Shown here piece after piece: positions 1 through 15,600 of a DNA stretch of 64,000 nucleotides (its first letter is position 1; the number at the start of each line of letters is the position of its first letter). Origin of the DNA: Panorpa germanica (Eukaryota > Arthropoda > Insecta > Mecoptera > Panorpidae). The stretch is from assembly GCA_963678705.1 (NCBI GenBank), contig OY783207.1, positions 496,001 through 560,000 on the forward strand. The letters run 5' to 3'. A model generated the notes under the pieces. That model did no database searches. It was not told the DNA's origin and saw only the letters and a list, made by a program, of their open reading frames with translations. The position numbers were made by a program, and so were the translations under genes.

Positions 1-506
1 CCCACAACAGCCACAATGTTAAAACAATGTTAGGTTTACCTGCTAAGCGTATTTTCTGCATATATCTATCAAGATTATCTATTTTACGGATGGATTAGTA
101 AAGTAGAAATGTTGAAATTTTGCTTGAGAATATATTAAACTGTAAATATATTCAACACTTACCAATAAATTCGCTCTACGGAACTGTTTAAAAGAATAAA
201 TCAATTATCCGACACCTGTGTATTTTCTACGAGTCATTTTTGTACAAATACATGTTTTATCAATACTTTTTACAAATATATGTAGTACTTTTATATATAC
301 AGTAATTGTTCGCTTATATTTAATTAAATGTACAAGTATATATACAAAAATATTATCTCTGGGAAAGACAAAGGAATCGTATGTATCTACAAAGTTCTAT
401 TTCGCTGTAAGATTAATTTCTTATGAGATGATATTCCTAGAGTGAGTTTTTTCTTTTTTACATAAATGAAGCTATAGATTTTTATTATATTTGAAAATGT
501 ACATAC
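1..506 (-). other. Part of laccase 2 intron 5
   Basis: AT-rich intronic sequence downstream of the exon 5 donor at 501-506. I see no further laccase exon, RNA gene or repeat with recognisable ends here. Confidence 0.7.
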
Positions 507-691
507 CACTCCTTGTGGAAGACCAACATCATAAGTTGGTGCTTGAGTGCTTGGTTGATAGGGTCCACGAGCATATCTAAGTATAGCTAACTGTTGAGCT
601 CTCTTAATTCCACATTCACCGAGCCCACGAAGCTGTATCCAGTATGCGCCAACAGGCTGATCGGCAGATATTATGAAATCGTAACGTTCAC
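507..691 (-). CDS. Lac2: Laccase 2 exon 5
   Basis: Acceptor ATTTCAG and donor GTG|GTATGT; ends in phase 0. Encodes about residues 425-486: GERYDFIISADQPVGAYWI, then LRGLGECGIKRAQQLAILRY and ARGPYQPSTQAPTYDVGLPQ, ending GVV. The next exon, carrying the C-terminal cupredoxin, is beyond the left edge; no continuation is visible in 1-506. Confidence 0.93.
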
Positions 692-3600
692 CTGAAATTT
701 CATACACCTTTTAAAATTAATTTGAACTAATCAACATTTTACTGCAAATAATTGAAAATAACTGATGTAACTTATGTGTTATCAATAGAGTATTCGTTTA
801 CCTGAGAAAGAGATAATAGTGTTAACAGGAGTAGGGTGTACGGGTTCTCCATCAGAAGCAATAACATTCAGTCCATGTCCTTCGATTGTGACCTGCGCTG
901 GACAAACGGATGCGAAAGCGTTGATCATTCGGAACCTGTACCGTCTACCAGGTGTAATGGTAAAGACTTCTAAAGGAGTGTTAGTCATGAACCCGGTGTT
1001 AGGATCTCTAAATTGTCCCTTTCCGTTGATTAACATGCTTTCAGGATCTTGTCCTGTATTTACAGCCAATCGTCCAGGATATCTTTCAGCAGCATCTTCA
1101 TGCAACCAATCAGAAATCAGCATAATGTGGGTAGTTAGATCATAGTCATATAAATTGCTGTTGGGGTCTTGAGAAGGAGGTTGTCTCACGACAATCGAAC
1201 CGTAAAGACCATCAAGTTTTTGTAGACCAGTGTGTGCATGCCAGAAATGAGTACCAGCATTACCAGTCCATTGATATCTGTTAGTTAAAGTATATTTAAT
1301 AAAATATCATCTAAAGTGCTTTACTATAAATACATGTATTTTAATTGATGGTACCTAAAGGTGTTTCCTTGTTGAATTGGGCATTGTGTGACGAATGGAA
1401 CACCGTCGTAATATTGAGATCCTCTTTGCCAGATTCCATGCCAGTGAAGGGCTACTTCCATGCCTTCCATATGGTTCTCTACATCGATTACAACTCTGTC
1501 ATTCTCGCACACTTGTATGCTGGGCCCAGGGATCATTCTGTTTGCTGTTAGGATTCCACGTTCGACGCCATCAGCGAGGACGCATTGGCAGTGACTCCAA
1601 ACAGTGTTTGTTGCGTTTGGTGTGCACACTTGACAAGCTCTATCAATAAAAATATGAATTTATAAATTAAGTAAAGCAATTGTCCTATAAAAGTAGTATG
1701 TAAAATAGACTTACGCTCCAAGGACAGTGTAGTATTCCAGAGTGAAGTGGTAGTAGCATGTTCTGGGGGGTTCTCCCTCTCGACAAGCGCGGGCGCACTC
1801 ATCTGGAGCTGACAATAAAGGATTCCTTCTAAGTTCAGCGGTGGCACTGGTAGAGAAATCCAGATGACGGAATGGTGATTTTGGATTTGGTTGAACGGCA
1901 GGTCGAATATTGGCTCCTACAGATCCTCCAATTGAGCGAATTCCAGCACTTAGAGAAGGTCCACTAAGTGAAGGACTAGATGATGGAAGAGTCTTACCAC
2001 CAGTTAATGATGGATGGGTTTGCACCAATCCATGGGTTGATGAGAAGAAGTTATTTGTGTCTGGCACAGCAGGTGTATCTGCGAGATCTTGATTCCACCA
2101 TGACGCTGAGGTAGATTGGTCTACTTCTGCAATAAATTAAAAGAAATATGTTAAACTAGAGTATTTGATTAATGATTGGGTAATGCATGAAGTATTTACA
2201 CGCCGTATTTCAGTTGTAACGATTTATAGGAATGCCTTCTTGGGTAAGACACATCATTAAATCAAATAGTACGTATAAATACGGCAAATTAATGATCGCA
2301 ATATTGCTAAATTCTCTCATTAGCTATTTATCTGTGCTGGTAATTATCATGTTTCGTTCTCGTTTATCCATTTTTTTAATTGCTTCATTGCAAATTGAGT
2401 TAAGTTATGTTAAATACGAACTTTTATATAAATAATAATTACTGCTGATCATAAGTTTATGCTCACGATCAAGAACATTATGTTGTATGCTTATGATAAA
2501 TAAACCAGAATGTTAATAAAGACGTCTGAAAGGGTGTGGCTTTAATTTGAGCTATGCAATTCAGCTAGAGGCCGCATTACTTTATTTAATATTTATTTAT
2601 TTTCGATCATTATGGTTAGACGGTCGAATTCGCATTGGGTTTTATTTCCCATTTCCCGGGAAACGTCGTATTTGCAAGGCACTGATATAAATACCACACT
2701 CTTTCTAATTGACATATTGACATATGTCATATTGACATATGACTGTGACATATTTTTTATCATTTTCCCACCTTTAGTAACACTTATTTGTAAAGGTGTA
2801 ATACAAAACTATTTCTCATTGAAATTATAATTGCAGGCAAGACAATAAAATTCCGCCTCTCAGCTGCGCGACCTTTCTTGAATTGCTTATAGCATGAGCA
2901 TAACCTTTGTTGAAAACAAAATAAAATCCACAAAGCAAGTATGTTCGAACTCGAGCGCGGGGCATTGTAAAACCCAAACAACATTACATATGCGACGATG
3001 TATTTGTTCACTTATAAATATTTATTAGTTGATTATGCATTTAATGTGGGAGACTTGGTTTCTAGGGTCACTGGGGTCAATCTATGAACTCATCTACTGC
3101 GAAATGAGTTTATAAAATGTGCGAAATGTTTTGCAGGATGGATAGTCATTTAGTCAGAGAAATGAGGTTAACCCGTTTATAGTTGTGAACGATTTTAGTG
3201 CACTCAGACAATTTGTTGCAAAAACCCACATTGACTAAAGAGTGGTTATTCTTGTTATTCAGTCATTGAACTTCAAACATTAATTCACCAGCTTCAAACA
3301 CTTTGCATTAGAATGTATCTAGGTGAAATATGACACAGCCATGTTTTTTTTCTTAAGTTATAATTGCATATTTCAAGATTTTGTGCTACAATTTATTTTC
3401 CGTACATTTTACAGAGTTTCAGTAGGGTATGGAATAACTATATAATGACTAGATACTATTGAAACTGGCATATTCACAAAGAGATAAGCCGCACAAAGGT
3501 CTAATAGTACTCAGAGCTCTCCAACACCAAATCCAACTGTAACCCTATAATTTTCTACTATTTATTTCATCACATTTTTATAAAATTCACGATAATGTAG

Positions 3601-6600
3601 ATATGTAGACAAGTAATTGTACAATTATGTACTTTTTTTAAATGTGGGAACATTCACATACTCGTAAGTATCTCCAGAATTATTGCTCCATAACATGCTT
3701 CTATTAGTGTACACTCCACTTCAAAACAAATCAAATTGTTCTACATACCGTCACGCTAAATTATTGTCAAATGAGTAAGAAAATCGAGATGTTATGAAAT
3801 ATTAAGAAATGGAAACTTTAACTATCGAAATTATGTGAATATGAAACGGTATTACTTTACTTGTATTTTGTTATAAGCTAGTACAGCGCTGTACAAACTG
3901 TCACTGAATTTGACATTGACAAACTTATACTTTTTGTTTACTTAAGGTCTTTCTAAGCAATCAGAAATATTTTCAAAAATATTCAGATTCGAGTTTAAGT
4001 ATATTTCTTTCTTATCTTTCAAGTTTCGATTTGATTCGATTTCAAAGTATATCTACCTGTGTTTAACATTGTAAGTGAGTTACCTGCGCCTTGGTTAATA
4101 TGGCACTGTGCATATCAGTACCTAGCATACAATGTTTGAGTTTAAGTATAATATCTAATGTAGAGAAAGCTTTAATTACTTCTCAAACTTTCTGCACATT
4201 AAGATGATTATTTTATTAATATTTAAATATGATGAACTGCGACTATTTTAACTGGAAATTATTTCTAGTTAAAGGCGTGGAAACCTTTTATATCTACATA
4301 TATAGTATGTCTATTTATTTAGCAAGTAATTAAGCTGAGATATAACGATTAAGCGATGATTTTATTCATGTAGTATTAATTGTTCTTAATTTATTCTATA
4401 TAATATATATTATATTATATATTAACAGATAATTGATCTTTGACGTTTGCTTTCTAATCAAGTGTAATTAAAACATATGTAAATAGCAAAAGGTAATACA
4501 AAAATGAATGATTTGCATTTCACAATAATGCAATTATAAGCCTACTCTATCTGTTAAGTCATTTTATGTTTACGTAACATTGTAGACAAGAAAATACAAA
4601 AAACTTCTAAAGCCTATTTATGTATCGGATCAAAGTCGTCAACTTTCATTCATTAGTTATTTTATACAATTAATTAATCCGATCATTTTAAATTGACAGG
4701 TGAAATTCCACTCTAGATGTATCATTACTAAATTCCTTTGCATCGAATGAATTCAAACCCGAGATAATGAGTTTTGTAATTCGCTTTAAAGGATAAGATC
4801 GAAGTACCACAGTCAGTTTTGTTACCACATTATTTTTAACATTTTCTACTTGTTTAAACTGGTATGACCTTCTTTACCTAATCAGTAGTAAATATATCCC
4901 ACAAAGACACTTCGACTTAAGGTTTATTTAACATAACAAAAGTAGCATGTTGTATAAATTACTTATTACTATTTTACTTCTATTTTAAAAGTAAATCTCC
5001 TTAGCTCATTAGCATACTCATAAATCAAATTAAGGACACAGTAAAGAAACCCTTTTTAAATGTTAAAGGCTTTTACAATAGCTATAAAATAGGACCCTTT
5101 TACACATTGAATTGTCATGCGTAAAACCAAGTTGTTTGTGTTTCTTTGGTTATGTTTCCATCGTTCTACTTTAACAAAGGCAAATAGATATTATTTACAT
5201 ATTTTTTATAAGATTAGAATGTCCATTAAGACAACTGTCAACCGTCAACCTTGCTGTATATTGTTTCGAAATTTCATCATTTCCTTATTACAAATCAATC
5301 AAAGTCACTAAAACCAAAATCAAAAATAAGGCTAAAGCGATTAGAAAGCCGATAATATAATAATTGCATCTTAAATATAATCATATCAGTCTTAGAAACA
5401 ATAATAAAAAACGTCTGAAGGTACGAATTTAATAATAAAGTGTGTACCATATTTTCAAATTGCCCGCTATTTGCACCCCTGTATTCATTAATCCGTGTAC
5501 CATCGTTTAATTAATTGCATCAATTTAAATCTGGTTATTTAAATAAAATTATCATTTATTTATTAAGCTTGTGTACCTTTAAGATTTGCAAACATGAAAA
5601 TCTAAAACAAGTTCCTTATGGGTAGTCACATGACTAATGAAGGGGGCAATTAAAACTAATTCGTTAAACATTTATGCAAATAGTTTCAAGGTAGACGTTA
5701 CACAGGGAAGTTCTGTCTGCAGCTCTGGGTTTAGAATTAATTAGGTGAATGTAAAAAAAAACTCTTATTACTATATATTATCTTCACAATATGTTATTAA
5801 ACATTACTATTTTGTGTTTACATTTAATTTTTATTAATTAGTAATTATCTAATACTGTTTTCAACATGTCTTTTGTCAAATTAATGAGCTAATTAGCTGA
5901 TTACAATTTTTCTTGAGGTCGCCATTTTGAAAATCATGTGACATGGCAAAAAAATCAGTACGCACAATTGAAACATTTGCATATTATTCAGTGATGGTTG
6001 TCTAGTTTACAAAGTACCGAAAATATTTTATAAAATATTTTATTTATATTTCTTATAAAATATTTTTCTATTTTTTGAATATATGTTTTACACGTAATTA
6101 CGTGACACAGTCAGGTTAGGATTTTGATTTCTGTTTTAATTCTCACTACATTTAAAATATTATTAAAATGAATTATACAAATGAATATATTCTTGTGAGT
6201 TTCTACAGCGAATAATTCATATGCAAATTATTTTTGTTGTTAAAGTACAGGTTCAAGGCCAGCCTGCTTATGTGGTGCATCTGTATGGTGAACACCAGTT
6301 GCACTAGGGTACAACACACGGAGTCCTGGAGCTGTACGACAAGCCTTGCTCGTTTTATGGACTTTTATTTGGATGCTAGGTAAGTTTATATATTATTTGG
6401 AAAATCAAAACTTTTTAATATTTATTTATTAGAAAAATGATTTTAGTTTATTTAGGTTTGAATATTTACACTTTGTTTAAAGGGGGGATAAGATTTCAAC
6501 TTTTTTTTTGTTTCATTTTTTTTAAATTTATTTATATTATTGTACAACACATTAAGTTTATTGTGTAAAAATTTGAAGACGATTGGAGTAAAACTGTCGA

Positions 6601-9600
6601 AGATATAACTTTTAGTCTTCACCTCTCTGGTCTGCTTTCGTGTTATTTTGAAACTTTTAAATGCGGTTTCTCACACATAGCTTTTTTCAGAGTCGGTGCC
6701 ATCTCTAGCTCAAAATCTACTGGACCGATCCTTTTGAAATTTTGTACACTCTTTCTTTACATAAGTGCCGAGTTAACGCTGTCGAGTTTTTTTTTATTAT
6801 CTGCAGAAACTTATCAACTAATGATATCATTTTGGTTTTTCGATTTCAGAAAATCCAGTGATGAGTTATGAGTGGCACCGTAATGTTACTTTTTTTGTGA
6901 CGTCAGCAGTGATTCGCTGTCAATGTTTCATTTCTTGATATTTATTTATGAAAATTTCACAAAGTATTATTCAAATGTTATCGAAAATATGCTTCTTTTT
7001 TATTGTTTTAACCTAAATATTTTTAACCTAAATTTTTTTTAAATAGATATTGATTGCTTCTTGCATCAGCCCTATATTTTCTGCGTTTGATTGTTATCAC
7101 TATCAATTTTATTATGGATTTTTGTTAACATAAATCTTATGAGCCACTTCCGGCTTGACGTCGATTTCTGGGACACCCTGTATATGAGGTCGCAGCACCA
7201 TAATTACTGTCAACATACTAGGAAGTCGTGTCGGAAGGTGATGAGGCTATCAACGTAAATAAATAAATTTAAAGTAAAAATATCGACTCATTTTCGATGC
7301 TACGCTTATCATTGAATTAATTTTTTACTAATATTTTAATTTCACTGTGGAAATAATGCCATAGATTTTTAATGGGTTAGATTAATATTTTGAAAATGTG
7401 CAACTGTTCTATTTCCTGTTCCTACAGCTAACGGTTTCCGGTTTCGCGTCGTTTTCCGGTTCGTCGTATACCGAACCGATGCGCGCAGTTCGCGATATTT
7501 TGTAAAAAAAGTAAAAACTAAAATCTTAAATAATAACAAATAATAAAACGATGGACTAAAGTGATTTAAATTAAGATTTAAAAAAGTTAGTGAAATGTAG
7601 AAGCAGTGGTGGAGCGGGGGGCCTTCGTGCGCTGGACTTTTAAAAGAAAGGTAATTCAAGATTTCAATATCAATATCACACTATCATGTAATATTGATAA
7701 TAATTTTCTAACCAACGGTTTTCTGTTGCTACAGATGAACTACAGGACCAGCCTACCTGATTTATAAGCGACCATCTTTTACTTTCGGCGCATTGTTGAT
7801 AACTAAAAAGTATGCAAAACTAATTTTTTATAAAATTGTAAATATTTATAATTGTGTAAATATTTGTATAAACAAATTATTTCTCTTGTTGCAGATTTCT
7901 TTCAGCTTGCAGTTGCAGCAGTTCATCTTTAGCGGCAGGAGCCTTCTTGCACTAGGATATCATCAGAAAGGTGATTGTCAAACTAAGATACGTAGAATAT
8001 TCTAATTTATCTTCAATGTTTATCTAATTAATGCTTTTTTTTTAATTTCAGCTCACATCAGGGTTTCCAGTGCAGTGACAATAAGGTCGGTGAGAGCTTT
8101 TTAAATATTTCAGTGGTTTCCAAACTTGACTTAGCTACAAATAGTAGTAGCTTCACTCTCCTCCTTAATATCTTACCCCTCTTTTTCGGTAAATATAGGT
8201 TTTAGGTGGGGAATTATGTTGAGAGTATTGATATCGTTATCTCCGTGCACCTTAAGTGCCTTGTCCCACAGTTTTGAAACTACTGCTCTTTTGGTGTTGG
8301 GATGAAAATATACTGTGCATGTTTGACACTTGTTGCATTTCTTAGTATGTAGTTGATTTGTATTTCTTAAATCTTACCGTCAAATTAAAACAACGAAAAT
8401 TGACTTCGAATTTATAATTAAAAGCAGAGAAAGATACATACAAATAATGCCATGCGATAATAGTAGGTCGTACGTAATTTTAATTAGACAGTTTCTCATT
8501 TTGTTTTACATAATTATAATTTTACATCCATTGTTTAACTGTTAACGTAATTGTTACATTAAAACGACAAACTGATATTTATTTCACAATGAGTTTCGTG
8601 CATTAGCATTGTGCTGTAACTGTTACATTTGTTTTTGTTTGACAAAGACCACAATTTGTGTCAGTAGATTAATGTCAAATATTTCATGCTGCAAAAACTT
8701 TAATTATATATTTCTATCCAAGTAAAAAATTAGATTCTTTACAAATAAAATTAAAAATAAATAATCTTTTTAAAAATAAAAGTAACATGCATTCAAGGTC
8801 TTGTCGGTATAGTCGCTTGTGTAGAAAGAGGGAGAGAGAGAGATAGTAAGAGAGTGATAGATAGAAAACAAATAACACACAAGATACATGTAACATTGTG
8901 GTAGGTCTACAGAACAAGGCTTTTGTGTTATTTGCTTTATGTTATGAACTACATGTAGGAAATTTAAAATAAAAATAAATTGAACCGCGTTTTTAATATA
9001 TTATCTAAATTATCTATGAAAACCAATTTTTACTGAGATATTATGCCATCCATAAAGAGTGTGTGTGCCAAATTTGAGCTCCAACTCTTCATGGATGACA
9101 TACTATGCGCAAATTTTTTTCACATACTAGTTCTAATTAGTCGTTATTAGTATAAAAAAAGCGATTAGAACTCTCAAAGCATGCGAACTCCATGTGTTCT
9201 TTGCATGTGTTATGTCACAATACATACATACCACGTACCGATAAGACAGTACTCCAAGTCAAACTTGTGTACAGTAGGGTGTATTAGAGTTGTTTTGCAC
9301 TAACATAATTTATCATGAAAGCAAACCATCACTATACCACTGTTCTTGCATTCTCTTTCATATCCCCTTACAATGTATTCGTTTGGTTAAAATAAACTAA
9401 AGCCCTTGTCGTTTGCAGTATTTCATTTACAGGGTTCGGATAGGTAAAGCGTATACGTCCGGTCAAAATTCTCTTTCAGTGTGCGACATGCCTAATAATA
9501 ACAACATGAAAAAACCTCTAAATCATGTTTTCAGTATATTCGTTAGTTTTTACTGCATTCAAGAACATACCACTTTATTATTTTTTATATTTAATAGTTA

Positions 9601-12600
9601 TAAACATTCATAGCAGCCATTTTGCTTGTAATTGTTTTTAAATAATAATAAACTAACGCCCAAGTATATAAAAAATTATGATTGACTGTGAGAACCGTGA
9701 TATTATTTCCTTTGCATAGTTGTAACGATTTAGTTGTAGTGACAGGTTTACAGGGCTAAACGTGATTCTGTCGTAGGGGACCTTGTTTATTAATCGCAAC
9801 ACACATTCTATTAGGACTCTCTCACACTGAATTGTTTTACTTTAGTACACTTTATTATGAGATGAAAATCGTACTTTAATGTTTATCAATACACCAGTCA
9901 CTGAATTTGCGTACGTTATCATTTTAATTGATTTATATTCTTTGCTGTTGTTACTTCAACAAATATTTCACGACCCAATAACTTTATTTCATAATTGAAA
10001 GTAACAATTTTCGTTTCTTCACAAAATCTATCTACCTTGACATAGTATTCCTCATTGCTTAAGTATTTAAATATATTTACTTCTCTGTGCTAATAATTAT
10101 AACATAGTAATTGTTTAACTAGCACTCAGGGTTTACAAATTGAAGTAAATGTTAGCATACTTAAATGTATGTAAATTCCGGTAAGACAGTCATGTGCGCT
10201 TAGTCTTAGATTATAAACTTTCCCTTGTGATATGCATTTAAATAAAGCCACACACGTCTCGCTAACTAGTAGACAGAGTGATGTTATTATTTGCATTAGC
10301 ATCCAACACTTATCTGCTGTTGCAAGATGCAATTTGATTTTCTTTTTGCTGTTAACACGAGTTTAACAACTGTACAACGTATAATCACTATTAGCATTAC
10401 GGGTTTATAGTAAGTAATGTTACTACCGCACTATTCGAAGTACATACCGGCAATTATGTTCTCATGTGTAGTTCTAAACATGCATTTCCTGTTTGTGGGA
10501 GATACAGATACAATTTGTAGAGGTGTCGCTTTGGCCCTTTCGATATTTATAGGACTAGATATACACTAAGTCGATTACTTGTGACGCTCACATTATCACA
10601 CTATTTATGCATATTATATATTTGTATCGTATTCACCGATTATCTGTGAATGAAATCGTAAACACAAACATTTCGCGATTGTTATCTACGCACCTGAATG
10701 ATTCCAAGCACGTTGAGATGCCTGCGACTGACAGTAGTTATAGGGCGTTACTTTAATATCAACAATCTGAGGTCGCAAGTAATTGATTTCAGTTTTCTGA
10801 CTCCTTGCGGTAAGATAGTTCACAAACAAATGTGATAATATAGATTGTAGTATGGGAAATTTATACACATTCTTAAGGAATATATAAGGACAATAACATT
10901 GAATAAATGAAAATTCATTCACTGTATTAAACTTGGTTTGAAGCACATAACTACATTGTAAAACACAGGTCGACGTACCGTCCCTTCAATGATTGATACA
11001 AAAAAGCAACTGAATATTATGACGACGGAGCAAGTTGGCAAACGTAAAATAAACTCGCGCAGATGCTATACATTGCAGCAAATACAAAAAGTAAATACGC
11101 AGTAAAAAATTCGTTGAATTACACTTTTAAAATTGTGTTGAACAATTTTTTTGTTAATTTGATATTTTCAACCGTTTTAAATTGACCTAGTCTTAGTAAT
11201 CTAAATGTAAACCCTTGTATAATTTAATGTAACATTACGTTTTATTATTTATTGAAGTTTCACTGTCATTAAACAAATATAATACGTTTAAATCTTTTCT
11301 GTATTTATACATATAATGTTATGTAAAATTTGTTATTAACGTCGTAGTAACCTGATCTGATCCTGAGTAATGTGATTTTATATTAACTTAAAAATGCTAA
11401 GAATATGACCTTACTAAAATAAAAAATATATAATGATTTATTTGATTTTAGTTAGTAATAAAATGGTTCAAATTAGGTCAATTTTAAACAGAGATATAAA
11501 ACACTAAAGTTACAATTTACCGTTGTAAATAAGACGCCGAAAAAAAGAGCAAAACATTACCGGTTTATCAGATACAGCAAATAAACAAAAAATCTTACAT
11601 TGTAATTATCATTCTGTAGTGAGAAAATGACGAACACAGCCTCTAATTATAAGATATCGAAAGTCTGAAAAAAAAAGAATTGACAATGTTCATAGGGTGA
11701 TGATAGTGTAGATGAGATACTCGTACTAGCGACAATTACACACATCATTAGCTGATGTGTATATATAACTTACCACATGTCTTATCCACGACACGTGCAT
11801 GGTATGTGTGTGTTAGGCCTATAGGAGAAAGTTAAGATAATTATAAAATGTAATTGAGTTGTTAAGAATTTAATTGCTCGGTGAAATCATTATCTTTACC
11901 AACTGATTTAAGAAAAATAAAACAAAATAATTGAGAAATATACACCTTGTAAGAGTAATAACAATTTTATTATTTCAAAAAGTGTAATTTATATGTATAT
12001 GCATATTAAAAAAATCTAAAATAAAATATATATGGAAACAACTTTCCATATTTAAGTACGTTCTTGTGCTGTAGCAATGTCAGTGGAATGTTATACATTT
12101 TTCAACAAAAATTAGAAGCTGTGGATGCTTACCTTTATGTAAATCCTACTAAAGCAATAAGGATCGAAAACTGAAATCGATGAATTGTAGTGAAAAGACT
12201 TATACAAATATTTATTTATGTAAATAAATAAAAATTAATGATCCGAGATAATAAAGCGTTATGCTCGTAAATTAAATTAATTATCATTATTGCGCGAACA
12301 GAATGTTTTGAGATTATGTGAGATTACAGCCAGTATCAGGGTTATCAGGGTTGCTCAACCGTTATTTCAAAACACATTATTATACACAAAATATAAATAT
12401 GTTTTGTGTACCCAAAAAAAAAAACGATTTCTTTTATTTTTTAGCGGTTTGTTCCTTTAATTGTTGTAGGCCTTCTGGGCTAATTAAAAAATAAACACGT
12501 AATTAAATCCTAGTGACGGTAACAATGGGCTTGTGTCCTCATTTTTTAGTGGTCGATTTTTCGGTTATTTATTGAAATTGATGTTAATAAATGTGTATTG

Positions 12601-15600
12601 ACGTGTCTATTTTATTAAATATCTAAATGTTGACGGAGATATAGCAATTAAAAGTTTGAATTGTAGTTTTAGCGCTAGAAATGGTCGGCCATATTTGTAT
12701 GACGTGAAATGCATTTTAACGTCAGTTATTTGTTGAGTAGGTCAGTGCTGTGGTAATGTTTTGTAGCTGTTGGTAGTCAAACAATAAAATCAAGTCAAAG
12801 AATAATAGGTTTTTATTTTATCTAACCCTGCTAATAATATTGAAATTTTATTGTTCCTTGAAATAGCTGTAAATAATATTTGATATTTTGATATATAAAT
12901 ACATATAGCAGAGATTTATGATCGGTAAGGTTGGTAACCTTAACAAGGATTGTGATGTCACATGCACTTGGAATGCCCTTTAATAATTAAAGAGACAAAA
13001 TGACTTTTTTAATTGTTAACATCTCTTACATATAAGGAGTTATTAAAATATAATTGGACATTTGAGGTTCTAGTAACCCACTTTATCAATATATAGTACA
13101 CTTTTATAGAAATTAAGACATAGGACACAAGCCCATTACAGTCTATCTATTTTTTCATTTATTAAATATGTTGCATAGCTCTGCGTGTTTTCAAACCGCT
13201 ATCAAATCGAATAGCAGCAAGTTTTTATGTGTTATTTCGAGAATCTGGCTTAAAGGTACCAAGCAATCTCAGAAGGTGCCCAACGTATACACGATGACTG
13301 ATCTAGGTTTACAAATATGGGATTACAATAAATCTTAGTATATTTAGGTGAAAGTGACAGCTCTGCTTTCAATAACAACCAACAGCCAATAAAAGTTGTC
13401 GGGTTATTAATGAATGGCCACCGCTGTAAGATTTATGTGAAATTAACTATGTTAGTTTATTAGTTAAAATATGATAATTATACCGTGCAGAATTCGTAAC
13501 CTGATGAACAACAACCGTTACGACGGAGTATTCTGTAAGTAGCACCAATGTCAATCAAAAGCAACGATTTGTGGATCAGGTTGTTTTAGGTCAGTCGCGT
13601 AGCATTCTGCAGCATCATGCACGAACAGGTCTGACGCCAAGAGAGATTTATAATTTGAATAAATAATAAGTTGTGTTAGTGGTCTTATGGAAACGGATGC
13701 ATTGCAATTTTAATATGGAAATAAATTATAGTTATAAAATATTATTACTTACAATTAAAGCGAAAATAAAATTAATGATCAATAACGGGTAATTTGCTGC
13801 AACGATAATATTTAAATGAAATCTCAATTTCCCAAATTAATTCTTCCTGTTTAACTTTTTTCTGTAATATGTATATCATTGCTTCACGCTTAACAATCCG
13901 CGACAGTGCTAGATTAAGATACTTCTAAGATATATGTATATAGTTAACTGTATTAATTAACGTAGGTTTTATTATTGTTAAGATTAAGAATATTTATTAG
14001 TTCAATATTGGAAATACAATTATTGTCTTATATTTAAACTTATTTTTATTTGTTTAGCGTTCGTTTTCAGAGAGGTAACTGAACAAAAGAGAGAAGTAGT
14101 TATTTTTACTTAGAACCCTTAACTAAATCTAAAGCATTCTTTATCTGTTTAGCCTATGCCAACGTTTTATAAAAAAGGTTGCAACTTTTGCAATAATAAA
14201 TATTATCTCTTTCCTTAAATTGTAAGTTGGATAGTATTGCCAGGTAGTTTCTTTGGTAGTATTACCAGTACAGTAATATTGTTTGTTTGTTGTATACATA
14301 CATCAAGTTACTACTTATCTTGCAAATAAAACACTTATCTTATCATATTATCTCGTGCTACGCTAGAGGCGATTCTTAATTATGAAGATGTTGAATATAG
14401 GTTTTAGATGGAATAAGTAGTTATAAACAGAAATGCCCTGAGGAACTTCTTCATCACAGTAGCGCAAATATTTAATGGAACGGAATATAAAACATAACAA
14501 GAAAAAAAATGAATATAAGGTTCTATATTCTAAATATTTAACGCACCAGTACCACGCAAAAGAACTAGCGATACTCTAATCCTTTAAAATTAGATAAGGA
14601 CACTCGTCTATGTCTAAAACGGTGGGTAGTTGAGATGTCCAATGGCGTAGAACTTTTTATTAGGGATCAATCTTACACATTTTGTTCATCAGAAAATAAG
14701 TGATGTCTGCCGGTCCTGGGATCTTGGACTATTCAATAAGATGGCAAAATTACTTTAAAATGTTTACTGGGTCGTGTCAACTTTATAACATTTATTTCTC
14801 GAAACTATATATTTCAGATATATGTTTATTGTATGTTCAGAGCTCCTTTATTGAATATATTCTTATCTGTAAGTTTGGATCTTATGCCTTGTACAGATAC
14901 GTACGACATAAACATGCGACATAAAACATTTGTTGTCATAAGTTTTACAATACATCCACACTAGTACGACATACAATTTAATACGTCGGAACCTTTGATA
15001 TTTCGAACGACTTCCTTAAACCAATTATTTAACAATAGATCCTTCTAGAACATTCCATATTGTAAGTTGGATTTTGTAGATTAAATAAAACCGATTGACG
15101 ATAAATAGACCAATAAAATACTATAGATATACCTATTATAGATAATAATAATTATCGATCTAAATTCCGCTAAATGAATTCGAGTTATACTCTCGTGTTA
15201 GTTCTCACAGTGTCGGTATGACAGCATGTGCATTACTTGGCAACGGTTGACGGTTGACGGTTGGATTTCAACGGGCGAACATTTCGCATTGCAAGACAAG
15301 CTACAAGAAACGGTCAGGAATCGTGATTCATGATTTTCATGTCTGATACCTCACGAAGGTCGCGATATGAACGATCCTACAGCACATTATTCGTATCGTA
15401 TCGAATCTGAACGTATCCTGTAAACACTAAAATCAATTACACGTAGCGAAGTATGTATTAAGGTTAACGGCGATTACTGAAAACAATGGAAGGCGGGTTT
15501 CTCAGCTATGTACGAACATGCAGGAAGACAAGACTCACTCTATTCTCTCATCAACATTGCAGGTCATAGATAAATCAATGGAAAGTTTTGATAAAGTATG

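Noticed and set aside
819..1145. 108-codon plus-strand open frame
   Set aside because: Antisense shadow of laccase 2 exon 4.
1910..2092. Plus-strand open frame over exon 2
   Set aside because: Antisense shadow of the laccase coding exon; no independent support.
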